Part shown: one piece after another, positions 6,772 to 12,971 of the stretch | How positions within the stretch are numbered: position 1 is the first letter of the stretch | How the letters are laid out: each line of letters begins with the position of its first letter | DNA from: Campylobacterota bacterium | GTDB taxonomy: Bacteria > Campylobacterota > Campylobacteria > Campylobacterales > Sulfurovaceae | Direction of reading: 5' to 3' | DNA: 12,971 nt | Assembly: GCA_015488875.1 (NCBI GenBank) | Contig: WFMX01000303.1 | Location: 1-12,971, forward strand | Program-made: the position numbers and the translations under genes | Notes under the pieces: generated by a model | Told to the model about the DNA's origin: nothing | The model's database searches: none | What the model saw: only the letters and a program-made list of their open reading frames with translations

Positions 6772-8121
6772 ATGATAAAAAAAAGTAAAAAACTAATCGC
6801 TCTAGGTCTCGTATCTACGCTGATTACAACCATGTTGATAGGTGCTAACAAGCAAGCCACAGATGAAACATCACCAGAGGGTGAGTCTCAAAAGAGTAAA
6901 CTCGAAGCATACATCAAGTTCACACGCATACTAAATGCGATAGATCAGCAGTATGTAGACGAGCTAAACACTACCGACCTGATAGATAAAGCACTCAAAG
7001 GACTACTGAGCAACCTAGATGCACACTCCTCATTCATGGATAAGAAGAGTTTCAAAGAGCTAAATGTACAGACTAGTGGAGAGTTCGGTGGTTTGGGCAT
7101 AAGCGTAGGTATGAAAGATGGCATACTCACCGTCATTGCACCAATAGCAGGTACACCAGCAGAAGAGGCAGGTGTCGAGTCGGGTGATATCATACTCAAG
7201 ATAGACAAGAAAGCGACCATAGGTATGACCATAGATGAAGCTGTATCTATAATGAGAGGCAAGCCAAAGACAGATATAGTCTTGACTATTGTCAGAAAAG
7301 GTGAGTCTAAGCCATTGGTGATAAAAATCACTAGAGATATCATCAAGATACAATCCGTATACGCCAAGAAGATAGGTGATGATATCCTCTATATACATGT
7401 CGCATCATTTGACAAAAAAGTAGCTCATGATGTAAAAGAGGCACTACTCAAAGATCAGAATAGAACAGGTATCATACTAGACCTCAGAAACAATCCTGGT
7501 GGACTGCTAGATCAAGCCGTAAAGCTGACAGACCTCTTTGTGGGCAAGGGTGTCATAGTGAGCCAAAAGGGTAGAGATGCTACTGAAAATATAGAGTTCA
7601 AAGCTCACAATGATGCGACTGACAATAAAGCACCGATGGTAGTGCTAGTCAATGGTGGATCTGCAAGTGCTAGTGAGATCGTGAGTGGTGCATTGCAAGA
7701 CGACAAGAGAGCTATCATAGTAGGCAAAAAGACATTTGGTAAGGGTAGCGTGCAAGTGGTATTGCCAGTCGGTGATGGCGAAGCCCTCCGTCTGACAGTC
7801 GCTAGATACTATCTACCAAGTGGTAGAACTATACAAGCCAAAGGTGTCACTCCAGATATCATCATACACCCAGGTAAAGTAGCGAGAGATAGCAACAATA
7901 GCTTCGCCATCAAAGAGGCAGAACTCAAAAAGCATCTCGAAAAAGAGCTAGAGAAGATAGACGGCAAGAAGCATGATGCCAAAAAAGAGAAGGCGAAAAC
8001 AGAGAAAGACAAGACCATCATAACAGAAGAGCAAATCTATAGAGATGCACAACTCAAAAGTGCTATAGATATACTCAAAGCTCTCATGATAGTAGAGAGA
8101 CAAAAGCAGGAGACAAAATAG
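6772..8121 (+). CDS. ctpA: C-terminal processing peptidase, S41 family
   Basis: Exported serine protease that trims protein C-termini in the periplasm. I chose the ATG at 6772 because AGG (6764-6766) sits five bases before it and the product opens as a signal or anchor (MIKKSKK plus a hydrophobic stretch to about residue 25). The ATG at 6757 has no ribosome site. In numbering from 6772 (449 residues) the PDZ domain covers about 100-185 and contains GGLGISV. The S41 core follows, with LDLRNNPGG, the catalytic Ser299 in GGSASASE and Lys324 in KKTFGKGSVQ, 25 residues apart as in known CtpA/Prc enzymes. A Lys/Glu-rich tail follows. It is the first gene of the purine-envelope operon, and its TAG overlaps the GTG start of purC by one base. 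Confidence 0.95.
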   Translation: MIKKSKKLIALGLVSTLITTMLIGANKQATDETSPEGESQKSKLEAYIKFTRILNAIDQQYVDELNTTDLIDKALKGLLSNLDAHSSFMDKKSFKELNVQTSGEFGGLGISVGMKDGILTVIAPIAGTPAEEAGVESGDIILKIDKKATIGMTIDEAVSIMRGKPKTDIVLTIVRKGESKPLVIKITRDIIKIQSVYAKKIGDDILYIHVASFDKKVAHDVKEALLKDQNRTGIILDLRNNPGGLLDQAVKLTDLFVGKGVIVSQKGRDATENIEFKAHNDATDNKAPMVVLVNGGSASASEIVSGALQDDKRAIIVGKKTFGKGSVQVVLPVGDGEALRLTVARYYLPSGRTIQAKGVTPDIIIHPGKVARDSNNSFAIKEAELKKHLEKELEKIDGKKHDAKKEKAKTEKDKTIITEEQIYRDAQLKSAIDILKALMIVERQKQETK

Positions 8122-8837
8122 TGAAAAAAGAGCAACTAATATACGAGGGAAAAGCCAAAAAGATTTGGTCGACCCTGAGTCCTGATCTTTATATCTCAGA
8201 GTTCAAAGATGACTTGACAGCATTCAATGGTGAAAAAAAGTCAAATGAAAAGGGTAAGGGTGCATTGAACAACAAGATTTCAACAGCACTCTTTAGGTAC
8301 CTACAGAAAAAGGGTGTGCCAAGCCACTTTGTAGATATGCTAGATGAGAACCACATGTTGCACAAAAGGGCAGATGTGATACTCATAGAGGTGATAGTAC
8401 GCAACATAGCTACTGGTAGCCTGAGTCGAAACTTGGGTATAGAAGATGGTAAAGTGTTGCCGTTTGCCCTAGTGGAGTTCGACTACAAAGATGATGAGCT
8501 AGGCGACCCGAAGCTAAACGACCAACACTGCCTCATACTAGAGCTAGTGAAAGATCAATCGGAGCTAGACTATCTGAGGTATATGGCTCGCCGTATCAAT
8601 ACTCTATTGCAAGAGTTTTATGCAGTGAGGGATTTGACTCTAGTTGATTTCAAGCTAGAGTTTGGTAGAGATAGTGATGACAATATCATATTGATAGATG
8701 AGCTAAGTCCTGACAACTTCAGGTTATGGGATAGCAATAGTGGTGAAAAGATGGACAAAGATCGCTTCAGAGAGGGTCTAGGCGGACTCAAAGTAGCTTA
8801 TGAAGAAGTATTAAACAGAATATTGATGGAGAAGTAG
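8121..8837 (+). CDS. purC: SAICAR synthase (phosphoribosylaminoimidazole-succinocarboxamide synthase)
   Basis: Cytoplasmic enzyme of de novo purine synthesis that joins aspartate to CAIR with ATP to give SAICAR. Diagnostic motifs are EGKAKKIW (9-16, nucleotide binding), EVIVRNIATGS (90-100), LVDFKLEFG (174-182) and DELSPDNFRLWD (193-204). The length, 238 residues, is typical of bacterial PurC. The start is GTG, with AGGAG at 8108-8112 eight bases upstream. It shares one base with the ctpA stop (TAGTG) and is followed with no gap by purS, so ctpA and the pur genes are almost certainly co-transcribed and partly translationally coupled. Confidence 0.97.
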   Translation: MKKEQLIYEGKAKKIWSTLSPDLYISEFKDDLTAFNGEKKSNEKGKGALNNKISTALFRYLQKKGVPSHFVDMLDENHMLHKRADVILIEVIVRNIATGSLSRNLGIEDGKVLPFALVEFDYKDDELGDPKLNDQHCLILELVKDQSELDYLRYMARRINTLLQEFYAVRDLTLVDFKLEFGRDSDDNIILIDELSPDNFRLWDSNSGEKMDKDRFREGLGGLKVAYEEVLNRILMEK

Positions 8838-9077
8838 ATGAAAGCAGTAGTAAATGTATATCTAAAAGAGGGTGTATTGGATCCACAAGGGAAAGCAGCA
8901 CACCATGCATTGGAGTCTATGAATTTCAAAGGAGTTCAAGATGTTCGCATAGGCAAGCAGATCATCATCAAGCTAGAGACAAACGACAGAGATGAGGCAG
9001 AGAGCGAAGTCAAAGAGATGTGCGAAACGCTACTTGCAAATACAGTAATCGAAGATTATACTATAGAGATAGTGTGA
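8838..9077 (+). CDS. purS: FGAM synthase subunit PurS
   Basis: Small subunit of the three-part phosphoribosylformylglycinamidine synthase; it helps couple the glutaminase PurQ to the synthase PurL. At 79 residues it has family size, and the opening VNVYLKEGVLDPQGKA with the following DVRIGKQI is characteristic. The ATG follows the purC stop codon directly, and one base separates its stop from purQ. The presence of PurS and a separate PurQ means the organism uses the small PurL form. That gene is not in this window. Confidence 0.95.
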   Translation: MKAVVNVYLKEGVLDPQGKAAHHALESMNFKGVQDVRIGKQIIIKLETNDRDEAESEVKEMCETLLANTVIEDYTIEIV

Positions 9078-9078
9078 T

Positions 9079-9750
9079 ATGAGAGTCGCGATATTAAGAT
9101 TTCCTGGTACCAACTGTGAGTTTGATACACAATATTCTTTTGAGAAGCTCGGTCATAGCGTAGAGTTGATATGGCACAAAGAGGAGCCTCTACCTTCAGA
9201 TACCGACTTGGTGGTAGTGCCTGGTGGATTTAGCTATGGTGACTATCTGCGTTCTGGCTCTATAGCTAGATTTTCTCCTGTGATGAAAGCTGTAATTGCC
9301 TATGCAAAGCAAGGTGGCAGAGTGTTGGGGATATGCAACGGTTTCCAAATCCTCACAGAGGCAGGACTGCTCCCAGGTGCATTGAAGAGAAACAACAACC
9401 TCCACTTCATCTCAAAGATACAGCATCTCAAAGTGGTCAATAGCGACAACACCTTCCTGAACCAATGTGACGATGGTGAAGTACTCAGCATCCCCATAGC
9501 ACATGCGGATGGCAACTACTATATAGATGATGAGAAGTTATCAGAGATGGAAGAGAATGGTCAAGTCCTACTGCGATATAGCGATGTCAATGGCGAGAGA
9601 GTAGTAGTCAATGGCTCTGTCACATCTATAGCAGGTGTCTGCAACAAACAAAAAAATGTATTTGGTCTCATGCCTCACCCCGAGAGAGCTTTGGAGAATA
9701 TACTAGGCTCCATAGATGGTATCAAGATGCTAAAAGGTTTTGATAGCTAA
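9079..9750 (+). CDS. purQ: FGAM synthase glutaminase subunit PurQ
   Basis: Class I glutamine amidotransferase that releases ammonia from glutamine for conversion of FGAR to FGAM by PurL. The oxyanion-loop motif PGGFSYGDYLR starts at residue 48. The nucleophile is Cys86 in GICNGFQ, and His200 and Glu202 lie in MPHPER, completing the triad. The 223-residue length is normal. Its stop TAA shares an A with the next ATG (TAATG), so the downstream membrane-protein gene is in the same transcript. Confidence 0.97.
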   Translation: MRVAILRFPGTNCEFDTQYSFEKLGHSVELIWHKEEPLPSDTDLVVVPGGFSYGDYLRSGSIARFSPVMKAVIAYAKQGGRVLGICNGFQILTEAGLLPGALKRNNNLHFISKIQHLKVVNSDNTFLNQCDDGEVLSIPIAHADGNYYIDDEKLSEMEENGQVLLRYSDVNGERVVVNGSVTSIAGVCNKQKNVFGLMPHPERALENILGSIDGIKMLKGFDS

Positions 9751-10793
9751 TGATGAGACTACATAGATATCTACTTCTACTTATCATTACTATAGTTGGC
9801 TTGTCAGTCAATCTCTCAGCATCTGATGAGTATAAATATAGCTATCTACCCAAAAAAGTCTATGAAAATCAACTTTTCCCAATCACTATCATAGAGATAG
9901 AGTCAGATGGCAAGAGTCCTAGATTTGAGTTTGACAATAATAGCAAGAGTCAACCTATATTCAAGAAACCTCTAGTGGTTCAAAATGGCAACGATACATT
10001 CTATACATTCTACTTCAAGGCGTATGAAAAAACATTTCATCTTCCATCACTACGAATAGAGAGTGCTGACAAAACTTTAGATATAGAGGGTAGCGACATA
10101 CCTATAGTGAAGCTAAAGCCTAGAGATGATTTCTCTGGAGTATTGGCAGCAGACATGAAGATGAGGACTTCACAAGCCTCCATATATGATGAAGAGAACA
10201 ACTTAGTGACCGTATCGCTAGAGGCGTATGAGGCAAATATCGAAGATATGTATCTCAATGTAGTCAAAGAGGATGGTATAGAAAATATAAAGAGAGAGAA
10301 TGCCAAGGTGATAGCAGAGTACTTTGCCGTAGTACCATCTACACAAAAAAATCTCAAATTTACATACTTCAACACTATAAAAGGTCAGTATCTATTTTTG
10401 AATATACCTATAGTGATAAAAAACTACTCCGTATCAACACAATCGGATATAAATCCAAAAGATGATAGTTTCGATAAGCTCAAGAAGTATGCACTTGTAG
10501 GATTGAGCATATTTTTTCTACTTATGTTTATATGGAAGCGAGACTTTTTCTACCTCATACTAGTAGCCTTGGCACTCATCGCACTATTGATGATGTATAG
10601 ACCCAAAGAGAGGATATGTATAGAGCAAGGTGCGGCACTTTATATATTGCCTACAGATACCAGTCGCATAAGCACCAAAATAGATGAGAGGATAGATAGA
10701 CCTCTTTTAGGTAAGAGATTGGAGTTCAACAAGATAGAGTATAAAAACAGAACTATAGGATGGATAAAAGATGAAGATATTTGCAAAGATTAG
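9750..10793 (+). CDS. BatD-like membrane protein with SH3-like C-terminus
   Basis: An exported or membrane-anchored protein of uncertain role. It has an N-terminal signal (about 5-24) and a beta-rich periplasmic part (about 26-240) that resembles BatD/oxygen-tolerance proteins in layout. Two adjacent membrane helices follow (about 246-261 and 266-283), then a short domain (289-345) ending GWIKDED that looks like a bacterial SH3 fold. It overlaps purQ by one base and plsC by 23 bases. From memory, a hypothetical gene occupies the same slot between purQ and plsC in C. jejuni (Cj0515), so this is a conserved but unstudied member of the operon. BatA and BatB genes are not adjacent. ATG at 9753 is an equally possible start. 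Confidence 0.75.
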   Translation: MMRLHRYLLLLIITIVGLSVNLSASDEYKYSYLPKKVYENQLFPITIIEIESDGKSPRFEFDNNSKSQPIFKKPLVVQNGNDTFYTFYFKAYEKTFHLPSLRIESADKTLDIEGSDIPIVKLKPRDDFSGVLAADMKMRTSQASIYDEENNLVTVSLEAYEANIEDMYLNVVKEDGIENIKRENAKVIAEYFAVVPSTQKNLKFTYFNTIKGQYLFLNIPIVIKNYSVSTQSDINPKDDSFDKLKKYALVGLSIFFLLMFIWKRDFFYLILVALALIALLMMYRPKERICIEQGAALYILPTDTSRISTKIDERIDRPLLGKRLEFNKIEYKNRTIGWIKDEDICKD

Positions 10794-11481
10794 ATTTTAT
10801 TGGGGTGCATTTGCCATCTCATTTGTAGTGGCAGTCATCATGATACCACTGATTACTATTTTTCCAAAACATCAAGGCTCGATAATGCACTATCTCAATA
10901 GATTTATCATACTTATAATGGGTGGTAAATTAGAGGTGGTAGGTGAGCTTGACAAAGATGCTGATTTAGTTGTAGCAAATCATCAAGGAATTATAGATGT
11001 TGTAGGGTTAGAGGCTATACAAAATACCCATATCAGATGGATAGCCAAAAAGGAACTTTTTGATGCCTTTTGGTTTGGATATATACTCAAAAATAGCAAT
11101 ATGATATCTATAGACAGAGAGAATAAGACTGGACTGATCAAGCTTCTCAAAGAGGTCAAGATATCTAGAGAGGAGCTAAACCGCCAAGTTGTGCTATTTC
11201 CAGAGGGTACTCGTACCGATGGTCAAGAGCTACTATCTTTCAAGAGTGGTACGAAGTTCATAGCAAACAAGCTAAATCTAAAGGTTCAGCCAATAGTGAT
11301 AACAGGTAGCAAGCAACTGCTAAATGAACATATTAGGACGGGACATAATGCGACAGTAAAATTTATATATCTACCCACTATAGATGTCAATGAGGCATCT
11401 GATGATTGGTATGAGAAGTTAAGAGAAGATATGCAAAAGGTTATAGATGATGAATATACTCACAATCACCGCAGTCGCTAG
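10771..11481 (+). CDS. plsC: 1-acyl-sn-glycerol-3-phosphate acyltransferase
   Basis: Inner-membrane enzyme that acylates lysophosphatidic acid to phosphatidic acid in phospholipid synthesis. An N-terminal hydrophobic segment (about 12-31) anchors it. The acyltransferase HX4D motif is NHQGIID (His71, Asp76), and the phosphate-binding motif FPEGTR is at 143-148. The size, 236 residues, is typical. The start lies 23 bases inside the preceding gene, and the end overlaps crcB by 35 bases, so translation of all three genes is likely linked. The C-terminus (YTHNHRSR) is encoded within that overlap. Confidence 0.93.
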   Translation: MKIFAKIRFYWGAFAISFVVAVIMIPLITIFPKHQGSIMHYLNRFIILIMGGKLEVVGELDKDADLVVANHQGIIDVVGLEAIQNTHIRWIAKKELFDAFWFGYILKNSNMISIDRENKTGLIKLLKEVKISREELNRQVVLFPEGTRTDGQELLSFKSGTKFIANKLNLKVQPIVITGSKQLLNEHIRTGHNATVKFIYLPTIDVNEASDDWYEKLREDMQKVIDDEYTHNHRSR

Positions 11482-11836
11482 TGGAGGAGCTATAGGAGCC
11501 ACCTCTAGGATGCTTATAAATGGCTTCGTGAGTCGCCATATTGTACACACTCTACCATTTGGTACGCTAGTGGTCAACCTATTGGGGAGTTTGATAATAG
11601 GTATACTTTTTGCTTGGTTTCATACCAACTCCACCCTATCGCCTCATCTCAAATCGTTTTTGGTGACAGGTCTTCTTGGTGCTTTGACGACATACTCTAC
11701 CTTTGCTATAGAGAGCTTCTTTCTGCTAGAGTCTGGTCACTATATACATGCTTTTGCCAATATGGCACTCAACCTTTTTGGAACTATTATTATGGCTGGT
11801 ATCGGCTATATGATGGTTCTACATATAGCCAAATAA
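11447..11836 (+). CDS. crcB: Fluoride ion channel CrcB/Fluc
   Basis: Four-helix inner-membrane protein that exports fluoride as a dual-topology dimer. Family motifs are GGAIGATSR (13-21), GTLVVNLLGS (39-48) and GLLGALTTYSTF (75-86), where the last Phe and the Asn of the VN motif line the pore in characterised Fluc channels. There are 129 residues in one copy, so a homodimer is expected. Two ATGs in tandem (11447 and 11450) follow AAAAGG at 11435-11440; either works. The first 35 bases overlap the end of plsC. There is no room for, and no sign of, a fluoride riboswitch directly upstream. Confidence 0.95.
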   Translation: MMNILTITAVASGGAIGATSRMLINGFVSRHIVHTLPFGTLVVNLLGSLIIGILFAWFHTNSTLSPHLKSFLVTGLLGALTTYSTFAIESFFLLESGHYIHAFANMALNLFGTIIMAGIGYMMVLHIAK

Positions 11837-11845
11837 GAGGACAAA

Positions 11846-12109
11846 ATGCTAAGAGTAAATGAAGAGATAGAGAGACATATCAAAAAGCTCATACTACCAT
11901 TACAAGATGATGATACACTTCTGCCGATACTAAAGAGGAGATTGACCAAAAAAGAGTACAAACTACTCCATATGATGGCAGCCAATATAGAGATCTCTGT
12001 GCAACAAGAGAAGCTCGGTCTAGAGCAAGAAAGTTATGAAAAGTTCAAAGGTAAATTGGTCAAAAAACTCAATCAAGAGAAGCTAAAGCAAGAGATGATG
12101 AGGGGCTAA
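11846..12109 (+). CDS. Small helical protein, unknown
   Basis: The 87-residue product is charged and almost entirely helical, with no signal or membrane segment. AGAGG at 11836-11840, five bases before the ATG and directly after the crcB stop, gives a clear ribosome site, so this is a real gene at the end of the operon. The stretch LTKKEYKLLHMMAANIEIS (33-51), then two further helices, is loosely like the opening of a LuxR/sigma-region-4 helix-turn-helix, but key small residues of the turn are not evident. I do not assign a function. The product is Lys-rich and ends KQEMMRG. Confidence 0.75.
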   Translation: MLRVNEEIERHIKKLILPLQDDDTLLPILKRRLTKKEYKLLHMMAANIEISVQQEKLGLEQESYEKFKGKLVKKLNQEKLKQEMMRG

Positions 12110-12110
12110 A

Positions 12111-12125
12111 CTCAATATTGTTGAG
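12111..12125 (+). other. Short hairpin after the operon
   Basis: CTCAA (12111-12115) pairs with TTGAG (12121-12125) two bases after the 87-residue gene ends. No T-run follows and the stem is short, so it is at best a weak end-of-operon structure. Confidence 0.3.
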
Positions 12126-12150
12126 CAACAAAGCACTTGATACTTCAATG

Positions 12151-12174
12151 TATGATATAGATATTTATGATATA
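12151..12174 (+). repeat. Direct repeat over the promoter, possible operator
   Basis: TATGATATA occurs at 12151-12159 and again at 12166-12174, a 15-base period. The second copy overlaps the -10 element of the next gene. This placement would suit a repressor such as a Fur/Zur-family protein, but the sequence is also simple AT-rich DNA and no known box is matched. Confidence 0.4.
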
Positions 12175-12176
12175 AT
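12168..12176 (+). promoter_or_regulatory. Extended -10 promoter of the His/Cys-rich gene
   Basis: TGATATAAT (12168-12176) is a perfect TATAAT with a TGn extension. It lies 29 bases before the TTG start at 12206, so the leader would be about 20-25 nt and carry the ribosome site AAGGAG (12195-12200). No -35 is visible. Confidence 0.6.
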
Positions 12177-12205
12177 TTTACCAATAGACTATATAAGGAG
12201 CAGTA

Positions 12206-12487
12206 TTGAAAAGATATAGACTGAAATTCATCTCATTTACACTACTCTTTTATCTACTCTCCTCATTTTTGAGTGCTACCCATATACACAATGATGAACA
12301 TGTATCGCACAATGACTGCAAGATATGTATAGTAGTCAAAAATCTCCACAGTGCTGATGCACCCAATATAGCTACACTTCCTCTCATAGATGCTATCCAT
12401 TATCAGAAAATAGCAATCTACCATTCCTTATTTGTGCGAGCCATAGAAAAAGGCTTTGATGCGCACGCTCCTCCACTCTTTTCTTGA
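12206..12487 (+). CDS. Exported His/Cys-rich small protein (DUF2946-like)
   Basis: A 93-residue secreted or membrane-tethered protein with a probable metal-binding segment. It starts at TTG, fixed by AAGGAG five bases upstream (12195-12200). The signal peptide covers about 1-24 (basic MKRYRLK, then a Leu/Phe-rich core, ending FLSA). Directly after it come His26, His28, His32, His35, Cys38 and Cys41 (HIHNDEHVSHNDCKIC), which could hold Zn or Cu. The layout, a signal followed by His pairs and a CxxC and ending near APP, recalls the DUF2946 group, but the match is by eye only. It has its own promoter and precedes a second exported protein gene by 144 bases. Confidence 0.78.
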   Translation: MKRYRLKFISFTLLFYLLSSFLSATHIHNDEHVSHNDCKICIVVKNLHSADAPNIATLPLIDAIHYQKIAIYHSLFVRAIEKGFDAHAPPLFS

Positions 12488-12546
12488 TCATAATATATAT
12501 AAATCACTAGCAAATTTTAATAAATATCTTGCAAAACCTATCGGAC

Positions 12547-12591
12547 ACGAGGGCTTTAGCCTCGTCAAAAAGTAAGACGCAAATCTTACTT
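12547..12591 (+). repeat. Twin-hairpin intergenic repeat
   Basis: Two hairpins stand back to back. ACGAGG (12547-12552) pairs with CCTCGT (12560-12565) around the loop GCTTTAG. AAGTAAGA (12570-12577) pairs with TCTTACTT (12584-12591) around CGCAAA. GCTTTAGCCTC inside it matches the right arm of the inverted repeat at 120-130. It lies between two same-strand genes and has no T-run, so it may be a REP/MITE-like element or an mRNA processing or stability structure. Confidence 0.55.
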
Positions 12592-12631
12592 CCAAGTTCT
12601 GCAATAATTCTAATCATACAAGGAAAAAATA

Positions 12632-12971
12632 ATGACAAAAAAGATGATACTCTTGTCACTAGCTACCTCTGTGAGCTTGTTTGCCCAGAGTGAGCTTGAA
12701 GAGGTCAAAGCACTTTTGGCACAACAGATCAAAACAACACAGGCACTCCAAAAGCGTCTTGTGGCACTAGAGAAGCGACAAAAAAGCGTAGAGAAAAAAG
12801 AGAAACAGTTGGTAGCCACAACCAAAAAGAATAAGCATCATATAACACAAAATACACGGCATAGAGCTACATCTATAGCTACCAACCAGAATAGTGAAGC
12901 AGAAGAGAGTCAACCATCACAACAGACTGCACAGACATTTGACCAAAAGTCATTTTTGCCTGATATTGCTC
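12632..12971 (+). CDS. Exported coiled-coil protein, N-terminal part only
   Basis: Open from the ATG at 12632 (AAGGA at 12620-12624, seven bases upstream) to the end of the window: 113 codons plus one base, with no stop. A signal peptide (MTKKMILLSLATSVSLFA) is followed by a coiled coil (about 20-70, heptad-like Leu and many Lys/Gln/Glu), a low-complexity linker (about 70-100) and then FDQKSFLPDIA, where a folded domain seems to begin. From memory, this layout matches a group of Campylobacterota outer-membrane barrel proteins annotated as zinc-regulated TonB-dependent or porin-like receptors. With the His/Cys-rich gene just upstream, that is plausible but not shown by the visible part. Confidence 0.8.
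   Translation, partial: MTKKMILLSLATSVSLFAQSELEEVKALLAQQIKTTQALQKRLVALEKRQKSVEKKEKQLVATTKKNKHHITQNTRHRATSIATNQNSEAEESQPSQQTAQTFDQKSFLPDIA

Noticed and set aside
6945..7367. 140-codon minus-strand open frame inside ctpA
   Set aside because: Fully antisense to the PDZ-encoding part of ctpA, with no promoter or ribosome site.
11300..11446. Fluoride riboswitch before crcB
   Set aside because: This stretch is coding sequence of plsC, and I see no fluoride-aptamer consensus in it.
11614..11862. 82-codon plus-strand frame overlapping crcB
   Set aside because: It is the +1 shadow of crcB. It is rich in Tyr, Cys and Trp with no ribosome site, while crcB has all its family motifs.

Overview
The window reads as chromosomal DNA of a Campylobacterota (formerly Epsilonproteobacteria), probably a free-living Sulfurovum/Sulfurimonas-type organism. 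This is inferred from the AT-leaning sequence, the heavy use of ATA for isoleucine and AGA for arginine, extended -10 promoters without clear -35 boxes, and above all the gene order ctpA-purC-purS-purQ-(BatD-like)-plsC-crcB. From memory, that order is the same as Cj0511 to Cj0517 in Campylobacter jejuni. No tRNA, rRNA, CRISPR array, transposase or phage gene was found.

Layout. 1-354 is non-coding and carries inverted repeats. A RhlE-type DEAD-box RNA helicase (355-1665, +) converges on an exported von Willebrand A-domain protein (1768-2940, -). A two-TM protein of unknown function (3097-3966, +) then converges on a two-gene minus-strand operon (6602 down to 4039). That operon encodes a small HlyD-like periplasmic adaptor and, through an ATGA overlap, a divergent cytoplasmic molybdopterin/[4Fe-4S] oxidoreductase. 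From a divergent intergenic region the plus strand carries a tight operon of eight genes (6772-12109): a C-terminal processing protease, three purine biosynthesis enzymes (PurC, PurS, PurQ), a BatD-like membrane protein with an SH3-like tail, the acyltransferase PlsC, the fluoride channel CrcB and an 87-residue unknown. Most junctions overlap or are separated by 0 to 10 nt. The last part has its own promoter and holds a TTG-started, His/Cys-rich exported peptide (12206-12487), followed by the start of an exported coiled-coil protein that runs off the window. That protein may be a zinc-type outer-membrane receptor.

How the genes work together. PurC makes SAICAR. PurS and PurQ are two of the three subunits of FGAM synthase, and PurL must lie elsewhere. 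CtpA, the BatD-like protein, PlsC and CrcB are envelope functions that share the transcript with purine synthesis. The His/Cys-rich peptide and its neighbour look like a metal-responsive pair.

Least explained signals. (1) Two diverged copies of a ~40-bp hairpin repeat, both between convergent genes, with a compensatory base-pair change in the outer stem. (2) A twin-hairpin repeat at 12547-12591 inside the metal-related gene pair, sharing an 11-base word with the inverted repeat at 72-130. (3) The adaptor/oxidoreductase coupling, in which the oxidoreductase has an abbreviated Fe-S domain. (4) A 9-bp direct repeat over the promoter of the His/Cys-rich gene. I see nothing that amounts to a clearly new defence or mobile system.
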